Shown: positions 14,001 through 26,110 of the stretch, one piece after another
Numbering within the stretch: position 1 is the first letter of the stretch
Layout of the letters: each line of letters begins with the position of its first letter
Source: Montifringilla adamsi
Taxonomy: Eukaryota > Chordata > Aves > Passeriformes > Passeridae
DNA length: 64,000 bases
Assembly (NCBI GenBank): GCA_017590115.1
Contig: JAGGNK010008559.1
Span: 6,689,888-6,753,887, forward strand
Direction: 5' to 3'
Program-made: the position numbers and the translations under genes
The notes under the pieces: generated by a model
Told to the model about the DNA's origin: nothing
Database searches by the model: none
The model's input: only the letters and a program-made list of their open reading frames with translations

Positions 14001-14957
14001 GCTCCTCTTTATTATGGGTTCTGAGAATGTGTAGATTGCAATAACAAATAAGAGAGTTTTTTTTAAATACAACAACAGAGAGTGATGAAGGGATGGGATG
14101 AGTTGGAACAAATTTGTGCCACTGACAGCACAAATAATGGTGTGGGAGCTGAATTCAGGCAGACACTATAAGAGCATGAGAGAACAAAGCTGTTATAAAG
14201 GCCCTCTCCTAATCAATGGATCACTTTGCTTCTGAATAAAATCTATTAAAGAAATGGGGGGAAAAAAGCCCACAAACTACCACCTAGAAATATACTTTAT
14301 GCCAAAGCAACAGGGTAAGATTCCTTTTTTTTTTTTTCATGTTTGAAGAAAATTATTTTCCTTGATTACTTTCAGCAGAGATCTTAAAATCTCTACTTAC
14401 ATTTTAAATAAGATAGCTTCTGTTGCTTTAACATGGCAAATCCATCTTAGCTTATTCAGAGTGGTGCAGTTCGTGGCATTAAATTAGAATGTATCTATTT
14501 CCCTGGTTATGCAGTACAACATTGTGGAGATCCACGAGTTTCTCCTTGCTTTGACTGGTGTTTTAGTACATTCAACAAACTCCACTTGAAAAGCTCATCT
14601 AACTCATTTATTGAATTCCCTCTTACTTGCCATTGGTGGTGAAGAAGTTCAGAAATGTTACTCTAAACATTCTTGCCTATTTCTAGGTTTTTCAAATTAA
14701 TTTGGCAAAACATATCCAGAAGATATCAAGGCCAAAGTGACTCACACTAAACAGACCTTATTTCATGGTGCCTGGCTCATTTTGAAAAGTCCTTCCACCA
14801 CAAGAACTCCACATAAGGGAAGTACTTTGTCAGGAATTCTGTCTGCTTAAGATAGCTGCAACCTTGACTTTTGATAACAGGGGCACAACATCAGTTACTA
14901 CCTGGACACCAGATAACTGGAATTGTCCCCAAATCCAAGCACAGCAAATTAAATTGG
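10996..14957. other. No gene recognised; AT-rich unique DNA
   Basis: Open frames here are all under 80 codons and without motifs, apart from two of 88 and 97 codons that run through the A43 tract. A very AT-rich stretch at about 12,470-12,555 contains a 16-base perfect palindrome of A and T at 12,507-12,522. A T13 run lies at 14,325-14,337. No repeat family or RNA gene is recognised. Confidence 0.6.
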
Positions 14958-14973
14958 TGTGTGCATGCACACA
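14958..14973. repeat. 16-bp perfect alternating palindrome
   Basis: The sequence tgtgtgcatgcacaca is its own reverse complement and is a strict purine-pyrimidine alternation. DNA of this kind can adopt cruciform or left-handed forms. Its length makes chance occurrence plausible in 64 kb, because GT/AC microsatellite seeds are common. Confidence 0.9.
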
Positions 14974-15130
14974 TGAACACACAAAAATGGACAATAGTTC
15001 ACCCCAAAGAGTTTAAAAATTAACAGTTTTCCCCCAGTTTAATTTCCATTCAAAATGTGCCTCCTTGCTGAAATCCCGCAGTTAAATCACTTATCTGTGG
15101 CTCCTGTATTTGGGCGAGTCATGCTGTGCA

Positions 15131-15158
15131 AGCATTTTCTAGAAAACTAGAAAATGCT
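15131..15158. repeat. Perfect inverted repeat, 12-bp arms, 4-base loop
   Basis: Left arm agcattttctag (15131-15142), loop aaaa, right arm ctagaaaatgct (15147-15158). The stem is too short for a microRNA precursor and has no flanking T run that would suggest an RNA polymerase III product. Confidence 0.9.
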
Positions 15159-15445
15159 AAACCTGTACAACATATTCCTTTATTTATTCTGTACAATATT
15201 CTTTTATAGATGCACCAAACCCAGGCTTCAGTGAGAAAATATGGTGTGAGTGAACACTACAGCTGTGGGGCATGCAAAGTTTTCAGGCAGATTTTGTGGT
15301 GCAGACTGTCATATCCCATAGTGGCCATAATTCCACGGAAGTAAACTATGATAGACAAGTTGCCAGTGTATATCTGCAGGAGAACCATGCTAAGTTTAGT
15401 CTTCTCTCCTACTATATTCTATTCCTAAGCCACTGCCTTTAAAAT
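15159..15445. other. No gene recognised
   Basis: Unique sequence. An imperfect repeated word beginning ctgtacaa occurs at about 15,162 and 15,190. Nothing else is assignable. Confidence 0.6.
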
Positions 15446-15466
15446 AGCAGCAGCAGCAGCAGCAGC
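15446..15466 (+). repeat. (AGC)7 microsatellite
   Basis: Seven perfect AGC units preceded by aaaat and followed by acagagagcc. There is no sustained open frame around it, so this is not evidence of a polyglutamine or polyserine exon. Confidence 0.95.
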
Positions 15467-17762
15467 ACAGAGAGCCACTGAACTACAGCAGTGTAACAAG
15501 AATTTCTTTCATGAATGTGAAAAAATGATGCTATCTGTATCATTCATCACACAATAGCTTTCTGTAATCAATTATAATAGATATCCCAGACTAGTAGAAG
15601 AAACAGAGGTTTAGAGAGCAGGACAGGATTGAAGTGCCTTTATCCTCACATTTTCAGAAGGAAAATTTGGAGGTCTCTCAATTGTCATATGGAATTAAAC
15701 TGATGTTTGAAAAACAGTGTTTTCTTGTTATAGAAGAAGTTCTCAGTTTCCTAACAGTATACCTACTGGAAACTAAAACTGGAAAAAGCCTGCTATATGT
15801 CAGCCTCCTCTTTGGTGCAAAAAGAGAGGCAGCCAACCTGTGGCCATGCAGTGCCCCTTGGCATCCTGCTGGCTGGCTTTTCGGTGCTGCTTTTGGAAGA
15901 GACTGATTATTGCCTGGTGTCTGCCCTGGGGCTCTGCACATGGGGGATAAATCAAAGTTAGAGTGTCTAGCAGGAGGTGGACCCCACCCGTGGAGCTGCT
16001 CTTGGCCACCAGTCACTGCAGTGTGACAGCAGGAGCAGAGGAAGCTTGAGAAGCTGTGAACTGCCCCTCTGAGACCCAAAAACACCTTTATAATAACCCT
16101 GGCTTTCTATCATCCCCCACTGTGCAGGCTAATGGAGGCTGCTCAAACAAACAGAAATATTTTTATGGACTGTGAAGTTAGACTTGTGCTACAAGGAAGA
16201 GAAATGGGGGAATGTTCGAGAAACGGGGAGGTTTCAAGAAGCTGCAGCTGATTATTTGTTCATTATCACATTTCCAGCGGTTTCTCTCCATAAGTGTGAA
16301 AATGTCTGAAGTGTTGTGGTTCTTCCAGCTCCTAGATACTGAAGCTCATGATAAACTGCATGGCATTTCCCTCACTTTGCCAAATTTTCTCTCCACATTT
16401 ACACTAGCCAATTTGAGGGCCATTCTTTGTTTGCAGCAAACACATTAATGCTCCAGGTCAAGTTTATGGAGTGCAGCCAGGAATAGAGAGGAGGAAATAC
16501 AGCATTCATGCCTGGGAGTTTTTTTGCTTTAAAAGTCTTACACAGGCACACAGCTTAAAGTACTGATAGATATTTACATTTTTTTAAAGATGCTGTAACC
16601 ATACCAATGGCATTGTATCACCAAAACATAAAGGTGTATGTTTTAGCAGTGATAGAAAAATGCTGACAGATGTAGACAAATTGTAAGAAATCCTTTACTG
16701 TTTGAACCAATCCAAAAGTCAAAACTTTTAAAGTTTCTTTATGTTAGTACTTAGAGTAGTTAAAATTCAAAAGGTTCAGTGACACCAGTGAAAGTGCTGG
16801 GTGACTTCTCTTATACAATTTTAAAACTGATTATTGGAATATAACTAAGCTTCAAAGTATAGAATGTCTGAGCAGTTGGAGTACGTAACACAGGGTATAT
16901 ATATAATCTTTGGCTATATCGCTACAGCTTTTTGCAGTCTGAGATGACAGAAGGAAAAGACTCTGTAAAGCAACCACTGATGCAAAGTCTACATTAACAT
17001 TACTTGAAATGCGCACAAAAAATGAATTTTAAGTGATATGAAGGAGAAGTTAATGCATATCTTTTTTCCATGTGAATGCATTTTTTTTTTTCCTAAACAC
17101 AACTCTGAGGGATGTATTTGCTGATCAAAATTCCTTCTCACTCCTCTCACCCACAAAATTCCACTCCTGCAATCCTTAATTTGGGCCAGATTGACATTAG
17201 ATGAATGCAGAATTATCTCTTGAATTTACTGAGAGACAGCAGAAATTGCTGATGGATTGAATCATCTTCACCCAGTCTCACACCTCTGCGTGGCAGATAC
17301 TGCTGCAAACTAGGAAATCTTCCTCAGGGTGCCTCTTATGCAAGATGCTGTGCTAAAGGGGCTAAGGAATTAACAGAGTGTGTGTTAGGCAGTATGTAGT
17401 TTGTGTAGCACACATTTTTCAGACTCTCAGTACTTCTCCCTGTAAGCTTCATGCAACATTACTTGCGTGCTCCTGCTGAGACAGACAGGCTATGGGATTT
17501 TTCCCTCCTCCACCCCCTACCTGCCAAGATATTCTTTGCTGAGCTTTGTGTCATGTGGCATTAGGAAAGCTTTGTTCTCAGAGCTTAATTCTCTTTCTCC
17601 AAGTCTGCAGTGGGGTGACATTTACAAACTAATGCACTTGCCCTTTAGGTAGCCCCTAACAGACATCTCGTGTCCAACAGGAATTACAGATCATTTTGCT
17701 CTGAGAAGGAGTTTCAGCTGTGCTCAAGGAAATTCAGGAATAAACATGCACCACATGACTTA
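15467..17762. other. No gene recognised; unique DNA
   Basis: The 15.8-16.1 kb part is somewhat GC-richer and has overlapping open frames on both strands (135 codons on the minus strand, 15678-16085; 90 on the plus). The overlap and lack of any recognised domain argue that both are chance frames. The rest is AT-rich unique DNA. Confidence 0.55.
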
Positions 17763-17796
17763 GTCCCTTTTTCAGGGACAGCTGAAAAAAAGGGAC
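17763..17796. repeat. Imperfect inverted repeat (hairpin)
   Basis: The left arm gtccctttttcag (17763-17775) pairs with ctgaaaaaaagggac (17782-17796), leaving a two-A bulge and a 6-base loop. A further copy of the word ccctttttcagc follows at about 17,805, so the stem may come from local duplication. No RNA gene is implied. Confidence 0.75.
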
Positions 17797-19050
17797 AGTT
17801 TCTTCCCTTTTTCAGCAAAAGCTTTCTCCATGTATGCAACAGTTCACCTCTTCCTACTAATGTGTATGCTCAACACAGAATTTATACTTTAGCTGAGGAG
17901 TAAAGGCTTTCTTCAGTCTTCTAATTACAGATTGTGTTTAAGAAGTTTTATAATAAAATTGATAATATATTTCTGTATGTCATCAGCCTCATCCAACCAA
18001 GCTTCTTTAAAAAATATTTTAATTTATCTACTAACAATTACCTACTTTCCCCACCTGAGTTCTTTTGTACTTCTCTGAACAACACGGTTGTAACATGCTA
18101 CTAGTATTTCTTTTATTTGTATCAGTATAACTTCTTATTTAAAACAAGAGCCCTTAAATAGCAGTAATTAATGAAAAAATTTCTCACACAAACTTTCACT
18201 TGGCTGTTCTGACCATATTACTTATGTGTATGACATAATGCTTTGTGTCATTAGAAATTAAGAAATGAAAGGGTGAAGCATGTACAGTACCACAGCTAGA
18301 CAGAAATTCCTAACACTGTTCCCTTCCACATAATGTCATTCCCATAACTAGAAAAACAAAAGAGAAAGAGGTGTTTTATTTTAAAAATATACAGAAATAG
18401 GATAGAGGAGTGAATCATTGTACAAACAAATGGAAATGCTTCTTGGGAAATTAAACACTCTGGCTGCATTTGAAACCAGATTGTTTGAAAGAAGAAGCAA
18501 ACTGTGTTTAACAAATGTTTATCCACAAAGCCATGGTGAGTCTCCTCAAACATGATATTAAATAGCAGGACAGCTATTAAAGATTGATAAATTGCTGTAA
18601 GTACATTTTTTTCATTTGAGAGTTTGGATTTATTCCTCCTTGTAAATGTCTCCTAGAGAGATCACTGTAGAATAAGTAGTTTATATCTGATTCTTATAAC
18701 CCACAATGCAGAATGACGACTTGTGATTCAACTTACAAGTAACCTCCATATGGAAATTTTCCTTTGATGTTTTCCACTGATTTTTTGCTGAAAAAGCAGT
18801 TGGAAATTTTTTTCCTCTTTTCTGCTGTTACAGTAGAAACTTGACAATAGGTAACCACTGAGATTTTTCCCTTCTGTGGAAAACGCACAGCTTCAAAAGA
18901 AAATAACACAGGTCTCATAAAAGTAGTCTGTTCAACTAAATCACTATATCAGTGCCCCCACAGTATTTCTTGGTCATTTGTGAATAGCAATGTTAATCAA
19001 GCAATATTGAAAAAAAAAAAAAATTCAACTTAAAGTGAGGCTCCCCAAAG
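17797..19050. other. No gene recognised
   Basis: AT-rich unique sequence with short open frames only (up to 85 codons, no motifs) and a short A run near 19,010. Nothing assignable. Confidence 0.6.
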
Positions 19051-19560
19051 CCATCACCAGGCTTGGAAACCCTGGCGCCGCCAGCAGAAAAGACCTGCTA
19101 CTGCCAGAGTTGTTATGACATTGAAATCCCCTTCCATGATTTGTTGTAGCCACCTATGAGTGGAGTTAAACTGCTGAGGCACAAAGCTGAGCCCTCTCCC
19201 GTGACAGATCAGCAGTGCAAAGAGGCTCTCTGGCCATGCAGTGATGGAGGGCAGCTCGCAGCCAGGCTCAGGTTTCACGAGCTGAAATGGACGGCTCAGG
19301 CAGAGGCGCAGCTACTGTGGGAGGAGGACAGGGCTCAGCTGAGCTGCTGGTTAGGATTTAAACACCTAAAAGTTAGACCAGCACATGGTTCAGGTGCCAC
19401 ATCAGCCTGAGTCTCCCTGAGGTTGGAGTTGCCATGCCTGGGAATGTGACTCTGGTTTGCTGAGACCAGGCTCCTGTGAGCAGAGAGGGAGGCAGTGAAG
19501 TGGCGATCCAGGACTGCTCAGTTTGGTTTATTTTTGTTGGTACCCCGACCTTCCTGAAGT
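19051..19560. other. GC-richer patch, unidentified
   Basis: The base composition is clearly richer in G and C than the flanks, with several CpGs (for example near 19,075 and 19,300). An 84-codon plus-strand frame (19156-19410) overlaps a 74-codon minus-strand frame. The plus frame translates to an Ala/Gln/Leu-rich peptide that I do not recognise. The patch ends close to a plus-strand CR1 piece but does not itself match the CR1 3' region. It could be an old repeat of another family, a regulatory block or chance. Confidence 0.4.
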
Positions 19561-19624
19561 TCTCCTTGCATCTGTTGTTGCCGCTGCTTTTATCAGTGGG
19601 TCTAATGCTACAGATTAAGTCAGG

Positions 19625-19794
19625 AGTGGGCTGCCCAGGGAAATGCTGAAATTACCATCCCTGGAAGTGTTCAAAGGTGCTGTGGATGTGGCACTTCGAG
19701 ACAGGGTTAGTGGTGAGCACACCGGTGATGGGTGAATGATTGCAGTCAATGATCATAGAGGTCTTTTCCAACCTTAGCAATTCAATGATTCTGT
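19625..19794 (+). mobile_element. CR1 LINE fragment, 3' end, sense strand
   Basis: On the plus strand this follows the sense CR1 3' terminus: a degenerate ctgcccagggaaatg, accatccctggaagtgttcaa, gatgtggcacttcgagacag, ggttagtggtgag, then gaggtcttttccaacctta and the terminal caatgattctgt. It is 5'-truncated at about 170 bases. The open frames crossing it on both strands (65 and 76 codons) are CR1 shadows. Confidence 0.9.
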
Positions 19795-21229
19795 ATTTGA
19801 GCATGCTTGGTTTTTTAAAGATGCATTTTTCAATGAAGGTAAGAACTTCTAGTGATGACACAGAGAGTGCTAGAAGTAGCATTAAAGATCTGCTCAGTGC
19901 TTACCTCCCAATTCTGTCACCTTCACTAAACTTGTAAATCCTTTTCTTTACTGCTGTGTCCAATTCTTTTTCCAGTACAGTCTTGGTGACCCCAGTGGGA
20001 AAAAGAACAGGGACAATGTGAAAAAACCTTGTACCCTGACTGAGTTATTCTGATTCATATTCATGCTCTATGAAAATGAGTAAGGGGTGCAGAACCCTCA
20101 AAGGGTGTCATGATGCTCTTGGTGTGACTCTTGGAGAAAGAGAGGAGATGTAAACCAAAGTACTGATGTGGGTATAATTTAACATTGCAAATATGAGTTT
20201 TTGATCAGTTTTATTTATTCCTGTAAAGACAAAAAACCCAGTAACTTCCTGGTAATTAGCATTCACTAATTATTTCCTCCATATAAATATACTGTCCTTC
20301 AGAAAGTCTCCGCTCCCACGCTTGAGATGAAGACTATTTTCCGCTCTGATAACGCTGCTTCCATTCTCTCATTCATTCATATGCACATGCCATTTGGTAT
20401 CAGTTTTCCATTTGATGGCACAATAAAAGTCACCTAATTAAGTAACAACAACTTAATGTATTAACTACATCCTTGTAAAACCACGAGAAATTTGTGGGAC
20501 AGGTTTACTGCTGATGTTTTACTACCGTTTGCTCCCATTTCCTTCAGTTGTGTTTTGACCCTGAGCAGTATTAAAGGGAAAATTCTGATCCACAGTGGAA
20601 ATCAGTAGTGAACCTGAAATGAATTTAAGAGCCTTGGGGTTTCTCATCCAGATCTCCACACGGCCATAACAGGAGTGGTTCTCATGAGAAAGGCTGGCTA
20701 AACCAGTCCTCTGTGGGCAGTAATATTTTATACACAGGATGTGTGGATACTCTCCTCTTTTAAACAAATTTGGAAGAACAATAGCAACCTAACTTAAGCA
20801 CTTGGAATATGGGAAATGCCAGAAAGGAGATTCTCCATATAACTTCATTTCAGCTCCCTTGTGTGCTTTGGTAGTCAAACCTGTTGATTCCTGGGATATT
20901 TTTGTTTTCCCTCAGACCTCAATGAATCACAGGAACTCTGACAGAATGGCAAGTTGTTCAGTATATCATGATGTGGACTCCTGTGTCCCTCCCATCCCTA
21001 ATGCTATTTGAACACAGTTGACAGAACTATTTATTTCCTCAGATATTATATCATGGCACTAGTCATTTTTTCAGCGTATTTATTCTCACAGGACTCATAA
21101 TTCTCAATTTGCTCTCAGAAGCTGGACATGCAGAAGTAAGAATGTCAGGGGTGATAATTTAGGGCACACGCTCTGAAGTAGCTATTCCAAAATATCAAGA
21201 CCCTAGTTATTACTGTTCAACATCACATG
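19795..21229. other. No gene recognised
   Basis: Unique sequence between the CR1 tail and the A-rich tract. Open frames reach at most 81 codons and have no domain. Nothing assignable. Confidence 0.6.
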
Positions 21230-21284
21230 GCAAAAAACCCTCCCAAGAAAAAAAAACAAAACCAAAAAATAACAAACAAACAAA

Positions 21285-21328
<44 letters not shown>

Positions 21329-21352
21329 AACCAACAAAAAAAAAAAACCACC
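21230..21352 (+). repeat. A-rich low-complexity tract with A35
   Basis: A-runs broken by single or double C and occasional G, with an uninterrupted A35 at 21,291-21,325 and caaac-type units before it. The lysine/asparagine-rich peptide read from it is an artefact of composition. Confidence 0.95.
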
Positions 21353-21444
21353 AACTCTCAATTAACAGGTTCAGGGACTTCTGATGTGAATAGGAGCCCT
21401 GATAGTGTACATTGTACAGCTGAGCTCAGTTGAAATAATATCAT

Positions 21445-21516
21445 ACTAGAAGAAAGTTAGTTAAAGAAGGATAGAGTTCAACTAGAAGAAAGTTAGTTAA
21501 AGTAGGATAGAGTTCA
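21445..21516. repeat. 36-bp tandem duplication (two copies)
   Basis: Unit 1 at 21,445-21,480 and unit 2 at 21,481-21,516 begin actagaagaaagttag and differ at one base only (aaagaagg versus aaagtagg). The unit is 36 bases, a multiple of three, so a minus-strand open frame (21441-21689) crosses both copies as a 12-residue peptide repeat. That frame has no other coding evidence. The near identity suggests a recent duplication. Confidence 0.95.
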
Positions 21517-24500
21517 GCAGCTTCTGTGTTATTCTTAGTAAATTTTACAATCAGTCTTCTGAGTGAAGTGGCAGAAATGAAAGTTTTGTGCAAGCAGATC
21601 TGTAGAACCAGACACCTTGTAAATATGTCCTTATAGAGACAGTAATTCTTTAAGAATGAAGTATCAGTATTAGAGAAAAAAAAACTCAAGAGTTCTCAGT
21701 AATTCTTGTGACTCATTATGTCTTCTTGTGGGAATGTTTTGACTCTCTAGAGTGCCTCTCTAGCAATTAGAATGTGTTTCCCTCACCCATCCATTTGTCA
21801 AGATGTTCTGCTTGATGAATATCAAACATGGCATTGTCTGGATACGTGATGGATATCTAAGTGTTGGCAGTTCCTCCTCCAGCACACTGGAATGTGGACA
21901 TGGCAACAAAATTGTTCCATTTGCCTTGGGAGAGGTCAGAGGGGTCAGCCAGGATGCTGATGGGGAAGGACAGTTCTGTGTGAGCTCAGTGTCCTGAGGA
22001 TGTTCAGCTTTAAATATGCCTTTTGTGAAGATCCAAGAGCATCCCAGACACCTGCAATGGATACCCTCAAGTCCTAATGTTGGACTACAAGAAAAGATGG
22101 ATTTTTTAAGGGCTATTGCCTATAAATATGTCTGGTATTCCACATATAATGATATATTTAACATTTAAATGTAAAGTTGTGGGGTTTTTTTTTATTTTCT
22201 ATAAACATTTCAGTGAAGTTTTGCAATGAAAGATCTACAGCAAGAACCAAAAATGAAACAAAGTGAACTTTACTAAAGTACTTTCCTGAGTACTAAAGCC
22301 AAGTGAATTACAGAGAATAAACATGTCATAAGTAGCATGAAGTAAATTAGATTATAATAGGATTACTGATATCATTTATGAAAAAGATTTTTTTTATGTT
22401 TACCAGAAATACAAGGGAAAAGAATGCAAGAATGAAGACCAAAACCCCAGTCACTATACAAGTACAGTTTAACATGCATTTAACTCTCACACAACTGGAT
22501 GGTCCCTTGGTTTGCCATTTAGGTTCAGGTCTTCAGCACATCTGAATGCTATTTAATTGAATGCTGTGTAAGGGTGGGAAGGAGGAGGATTTCAAGGCAC
22601 TTAAGGGTAGATTGAGTGGGAACCTGAGTCCATTCCCATGGGAATGTCAGCCTACATCCCTCTGACATTAGTAGGAGCAGAGAAGCAACATGGTAGACAT
22701 CCTGCAGAAGTGAAATATATACATACACCTTGGATCCTTTTTATCAGAATCTCTTTTTGTTTTTGGTTACCAGCTCTCCATTTTCTCAGATCTGACATTC
22801 TCAGCACGAAGGATGGCATCATAAGGACTGAAGATGCTGAAGACAGAGTAGCTTCCTTTTAGCATGTTACCCCTTCAATTCACTGATAAATTCCTACTGA
22901 ATTTTCCCTGAACCTTGAATGTAGTCTGGCCACTCATTTCAGGCATCTGGGTAAAATAAATCTTAAATTGAAAGTTGACCTCATCAGCAAATGTCATTTA
23001 TTTACATTGGATCCCATCCGTTCGAGTGGCCTCTCTGTACGTATTAGAGGATGAACAATTAAAGCCTTTGGTTCAGGGAAAGGAAGGGCATTGGAGGTCG
23101 CCAGCACTGTGTATCAGATTTTAGCCAAGAAAACTTCTTTAAGCATGTTATTAAATCACAAAAATTACACATTAATGCTCCACTAAGAAGGCAAAAAAAA
23201 ATGCTGAGCTTGCTTCTGGACTGTTCTCTGATGCAGGGGAAGTAAGGCTGGAGAATGGAGACAATTAATCTTGGGACTGAAATTCAAGGGAAAATATTTA
23301 TGTGAAGGACCCTTAAGACACATTTCTCTAAGTCTTTTTTTAACTTCTCCAGAAGTTCTCGTAATACTCAGAAAAGTCTTTTAAATCATATTTCTTGTCT
23401 CATACAGCTGTAAAATTATTTTCTTCCTCTTGGACTGCATAGAGGAAAAGTGTCTTCAGCATCAATAAGAATTTGACTACAGGGCTATTATATAAAATAG
23501 CCCTTCCCAAACTTTTTTCCACTCAGTGAATTCTCTAATCTTTGGGGAGAAAATAATGCAGCTAATCTTACAGGGTACTCTTTCTGCTCAGTGGATGAGC
23601 TGCAGGATTGGGGTGGTGAATGATCGATGCATTTGACAATACACTGAACATTTTTTCAAACTGTCACGAGTTTAGTTCCAAAAACCTTAGACAAGCCTTG
23701 GAGCCATTAGGAACTGGCTCCCAACTAAGCCTACAGGTACTGAAATCACTGGGTGGGAAGAAATGTGTGCTTGCAGCATTTGGATTTTTATTTGCCGCTG
23801 AGCAGGCCACCTGTGGAGCTCCTGGAACACACTGTTGTGGGAAGAAAATGTTAACTGAGCGTGGTGATGAGCATGGTTTCACAGTTCACTAGCATTCTGC
23901 ATTATGAAAACGAAAGAAATTAACATCACACCAGTTAGAAGTCAGACTTCACAGGGAACAAGTGGGCATGCTGCCTCAGGACACGAGAGACTCTGCCATA
24001 AGACATATGTGATGTCTCTTGAGGACAGGAAAATGACCTTTACACATCAGTGAGTTGTGCAAAGAAGACATATCCTAGGGGTAGGGCTCGTTAGCAGAAC
24101 AAGGAATTGAACCCAAGTCTGATTTGTCTTACTCTTTGACAACTTGCTACCCACAGAAAGCCAACAGATAAAGAAAAGCTGGACAATTAAGCTGATTTTG
24201 ATCACAAAGACTTGTTCTTCAGCACCATAATCATGGTAAATTTGGCCTCATGTGAGTAGATTAAAACAGCTAAGTACTCACCTCTGAGCTGCCATAAGCT
24301 GTTTTGCTTCTGAGCCTCTTTCTCTTTGTTGTATATGCGTCAAGAGAGGTTGTGAGACTATTTTACTGCAGGTAGAATAGACATATTTGGATAATCCTAT
24401 CAAATAATATTGATAACAGTGTTTTTCCTGAAGGTCCTGGTACTGGAATACTTTTGAAAGACAATGTATTAGTTTATTGTATAGCTCTATTATTCCTTTT

Positions 24501-24696
24501 AGGCACTGTGGCAGCAAACCATCTTACTTTCAAACTTCAAGTAGTGTGTTAAAAAAATGTTACACTCAGAACATGAGTGCAGAGGCTGTGCCCTCAGTCT
24601 ATGTAAGTCACCAGCTACTAAACCATTCTATTCGCTGTCCAAATGTGTAAGGTCTTCAATAAATAATAACTTGTTCTTTGTTCTTCCTAGACTGGC
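21517..24696. other. No gene recognised
   Basis: Unique DNA. The longest frames (90 codons plus, 72 codons minus, both at about 23.6-23.9 kb) overlap on opposite strands and have no recognised domain. A stretch at 24,095-24,125 reads on the minus strand like a tRNA T-loop consensus but does not fold as a tRNA. Confidence 0.6.
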
Positions 24697-24715
24697 AAAA
24701 AAAAAAAAAAAAAAA
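24697..24715 (+). repeat. A19 homopolymer
   Basis: Nineteen A residues after actggc. There is no adjoining retroelement body. Confidence 0.9.
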
Positions 24716-26009
24716 TCTTCCAGCCTTTATAGAATATATAGGTTGCTGGCAGAAATCCTGACTGTTTCTTATACTGAACTCTGCTCTAGGAACTAACCTT
24801 AAAATGATAAATAAAAAGGAGAAAAAAAGATTCAAAGTTTACTTTATATCAACTCAAAACAAACAAACAAACTAACTTCTAGAAGAATATGTAAAGGACT
24901 CCTGTGCATGTCAACTAGACACAAAATTGCTGTCAGCACTAGAAAATCCCCTGGACTTTATACACGATGATGTAGATGTACATGAAAGCCACTTGAAATC
25001 AAAGGAGTTTGAGAACTATACAGCTTGTCCATATAAATGTAGCTGATGTGAAGCTAAAGCTGAGAATGTACTCTTGGACTGAATCTGTGTTCAAGCTTTC
25101 GAAGAAAACAAAAAAAACACTGAAGAGCTTCAGAGAATTACTGTAGTTGTTCAAGGCCTGAAGCCAACTCATCTTTAAAGTGGCCTAAAACCTGTTCTGT
25201 CTCTCATGATATCAGAATATTCAGAACTCTTCTGTGGCTTTTAGATGACACAAAGTCAACTTTTTCGACAGTGAAAGGAATTACCAGGAAGGTGTCTGCA
25301 TGCATTGTGCTGATTATATCCCTAATTAGGACACAGCACATGCAGGTACCACACGGGATCTTCTGTCCCTGCACAACCAATTTCATGCACTTAACTGAGC
25401 CCCAGTGTGTACCAAACCAAAGAGGAATACAGAATTTAGTGGCTGCAGATTGTCTGTCCACAATGTTTGTATAATAGCCAGAATTAAGCAACAAGAAACT
25501 ACAGCATTATGTGCATTAAAGCTGCCACAGGCAGATCCTATTTCAGTTTAAGCACTGCTCACATCTCACATGGGCAGGTCTGAGTGTTCTGTGGAAAACT
25601 GAAGGTGTGGAGTCCTGGCCCCACGGACACACTGGGAAATTTGCCATTGCTTTAGTGGAGCCTTTATCTCACCCTAGATCTTGAAAGCATTTGCTAGACA
25701 CTGTATTTACCAATGTGTTCTTTGGGGCCAGGCAGCACGCTAAAACATTCCACAGCTTTAGCAGGAATAGCTCTTGTGGGGTAGCTGCTCCCTCAGACTC
25801 ACTGGAACAGCCTGAAGTCCACCAGAATGGAGCTACAAATTGCTGCTCTGGTAATGGGCAAGATCCATTTGCTGGTGATAAAGATCCATTCTTACCAGGC
25901 AGAGGAATAGTCATACTTCTCATATTTTCACTGCTCTGAAGCGAACATTCATGATGGTGCAGCTACATGGGCGTTGCTTAAAGGAGGAATGAGTGAGGAA
26001 TGCCACTTT
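24716..26009. other. No gene recognised
   Basis: Unique AT-rich sequence. Sense and antisense frames overlap at 25.2-25.5 kb and 25.67-25.94 kb without recognisable motifs. The CR1 fragment at 26,010 closes the stretch. Confidence 0.6.
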
Positions 26010-26110
26010 CACAGAATCACAGAATGGTTTGTGTTAGAAGGGAGATTAAAGATCATGCAGTTCCAAGCCCCTTGCCATGGACAGAAGCACCTCATACCTC
26101 TCTACTGAGA
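26010..26110 (-). mobile_element. CR1 LINE fragment, 3' terminal ~100 bp
   Basis: It starts tcacagaatcacagaatgg, the reverse complement of the CR1 3' tail. Then come a degenerate gttagaagggagattaaag, gatcatgcagttccaagcc and cccttgccatgg, matching the avian CR1 3' region on the minus strand. It is 5'-truncated; the right end is approximate. Confidence 0.88.

Noticed and set aside
16905..16935. tctttggctatatcgctacag, faintly similar to a miR-9-type sequence
   Set aside because: Several mismatches including the seed-adjacent bases, and no complementary arm nearby to make a hairpin precursor.
24095..24125. Minus-strand word like a tRNA T-loop consensus (gggttcaattcc)
   Set aside because: The flanking bases do not form the T stem, and no acceptor, D or anticodon arms can be fitted.
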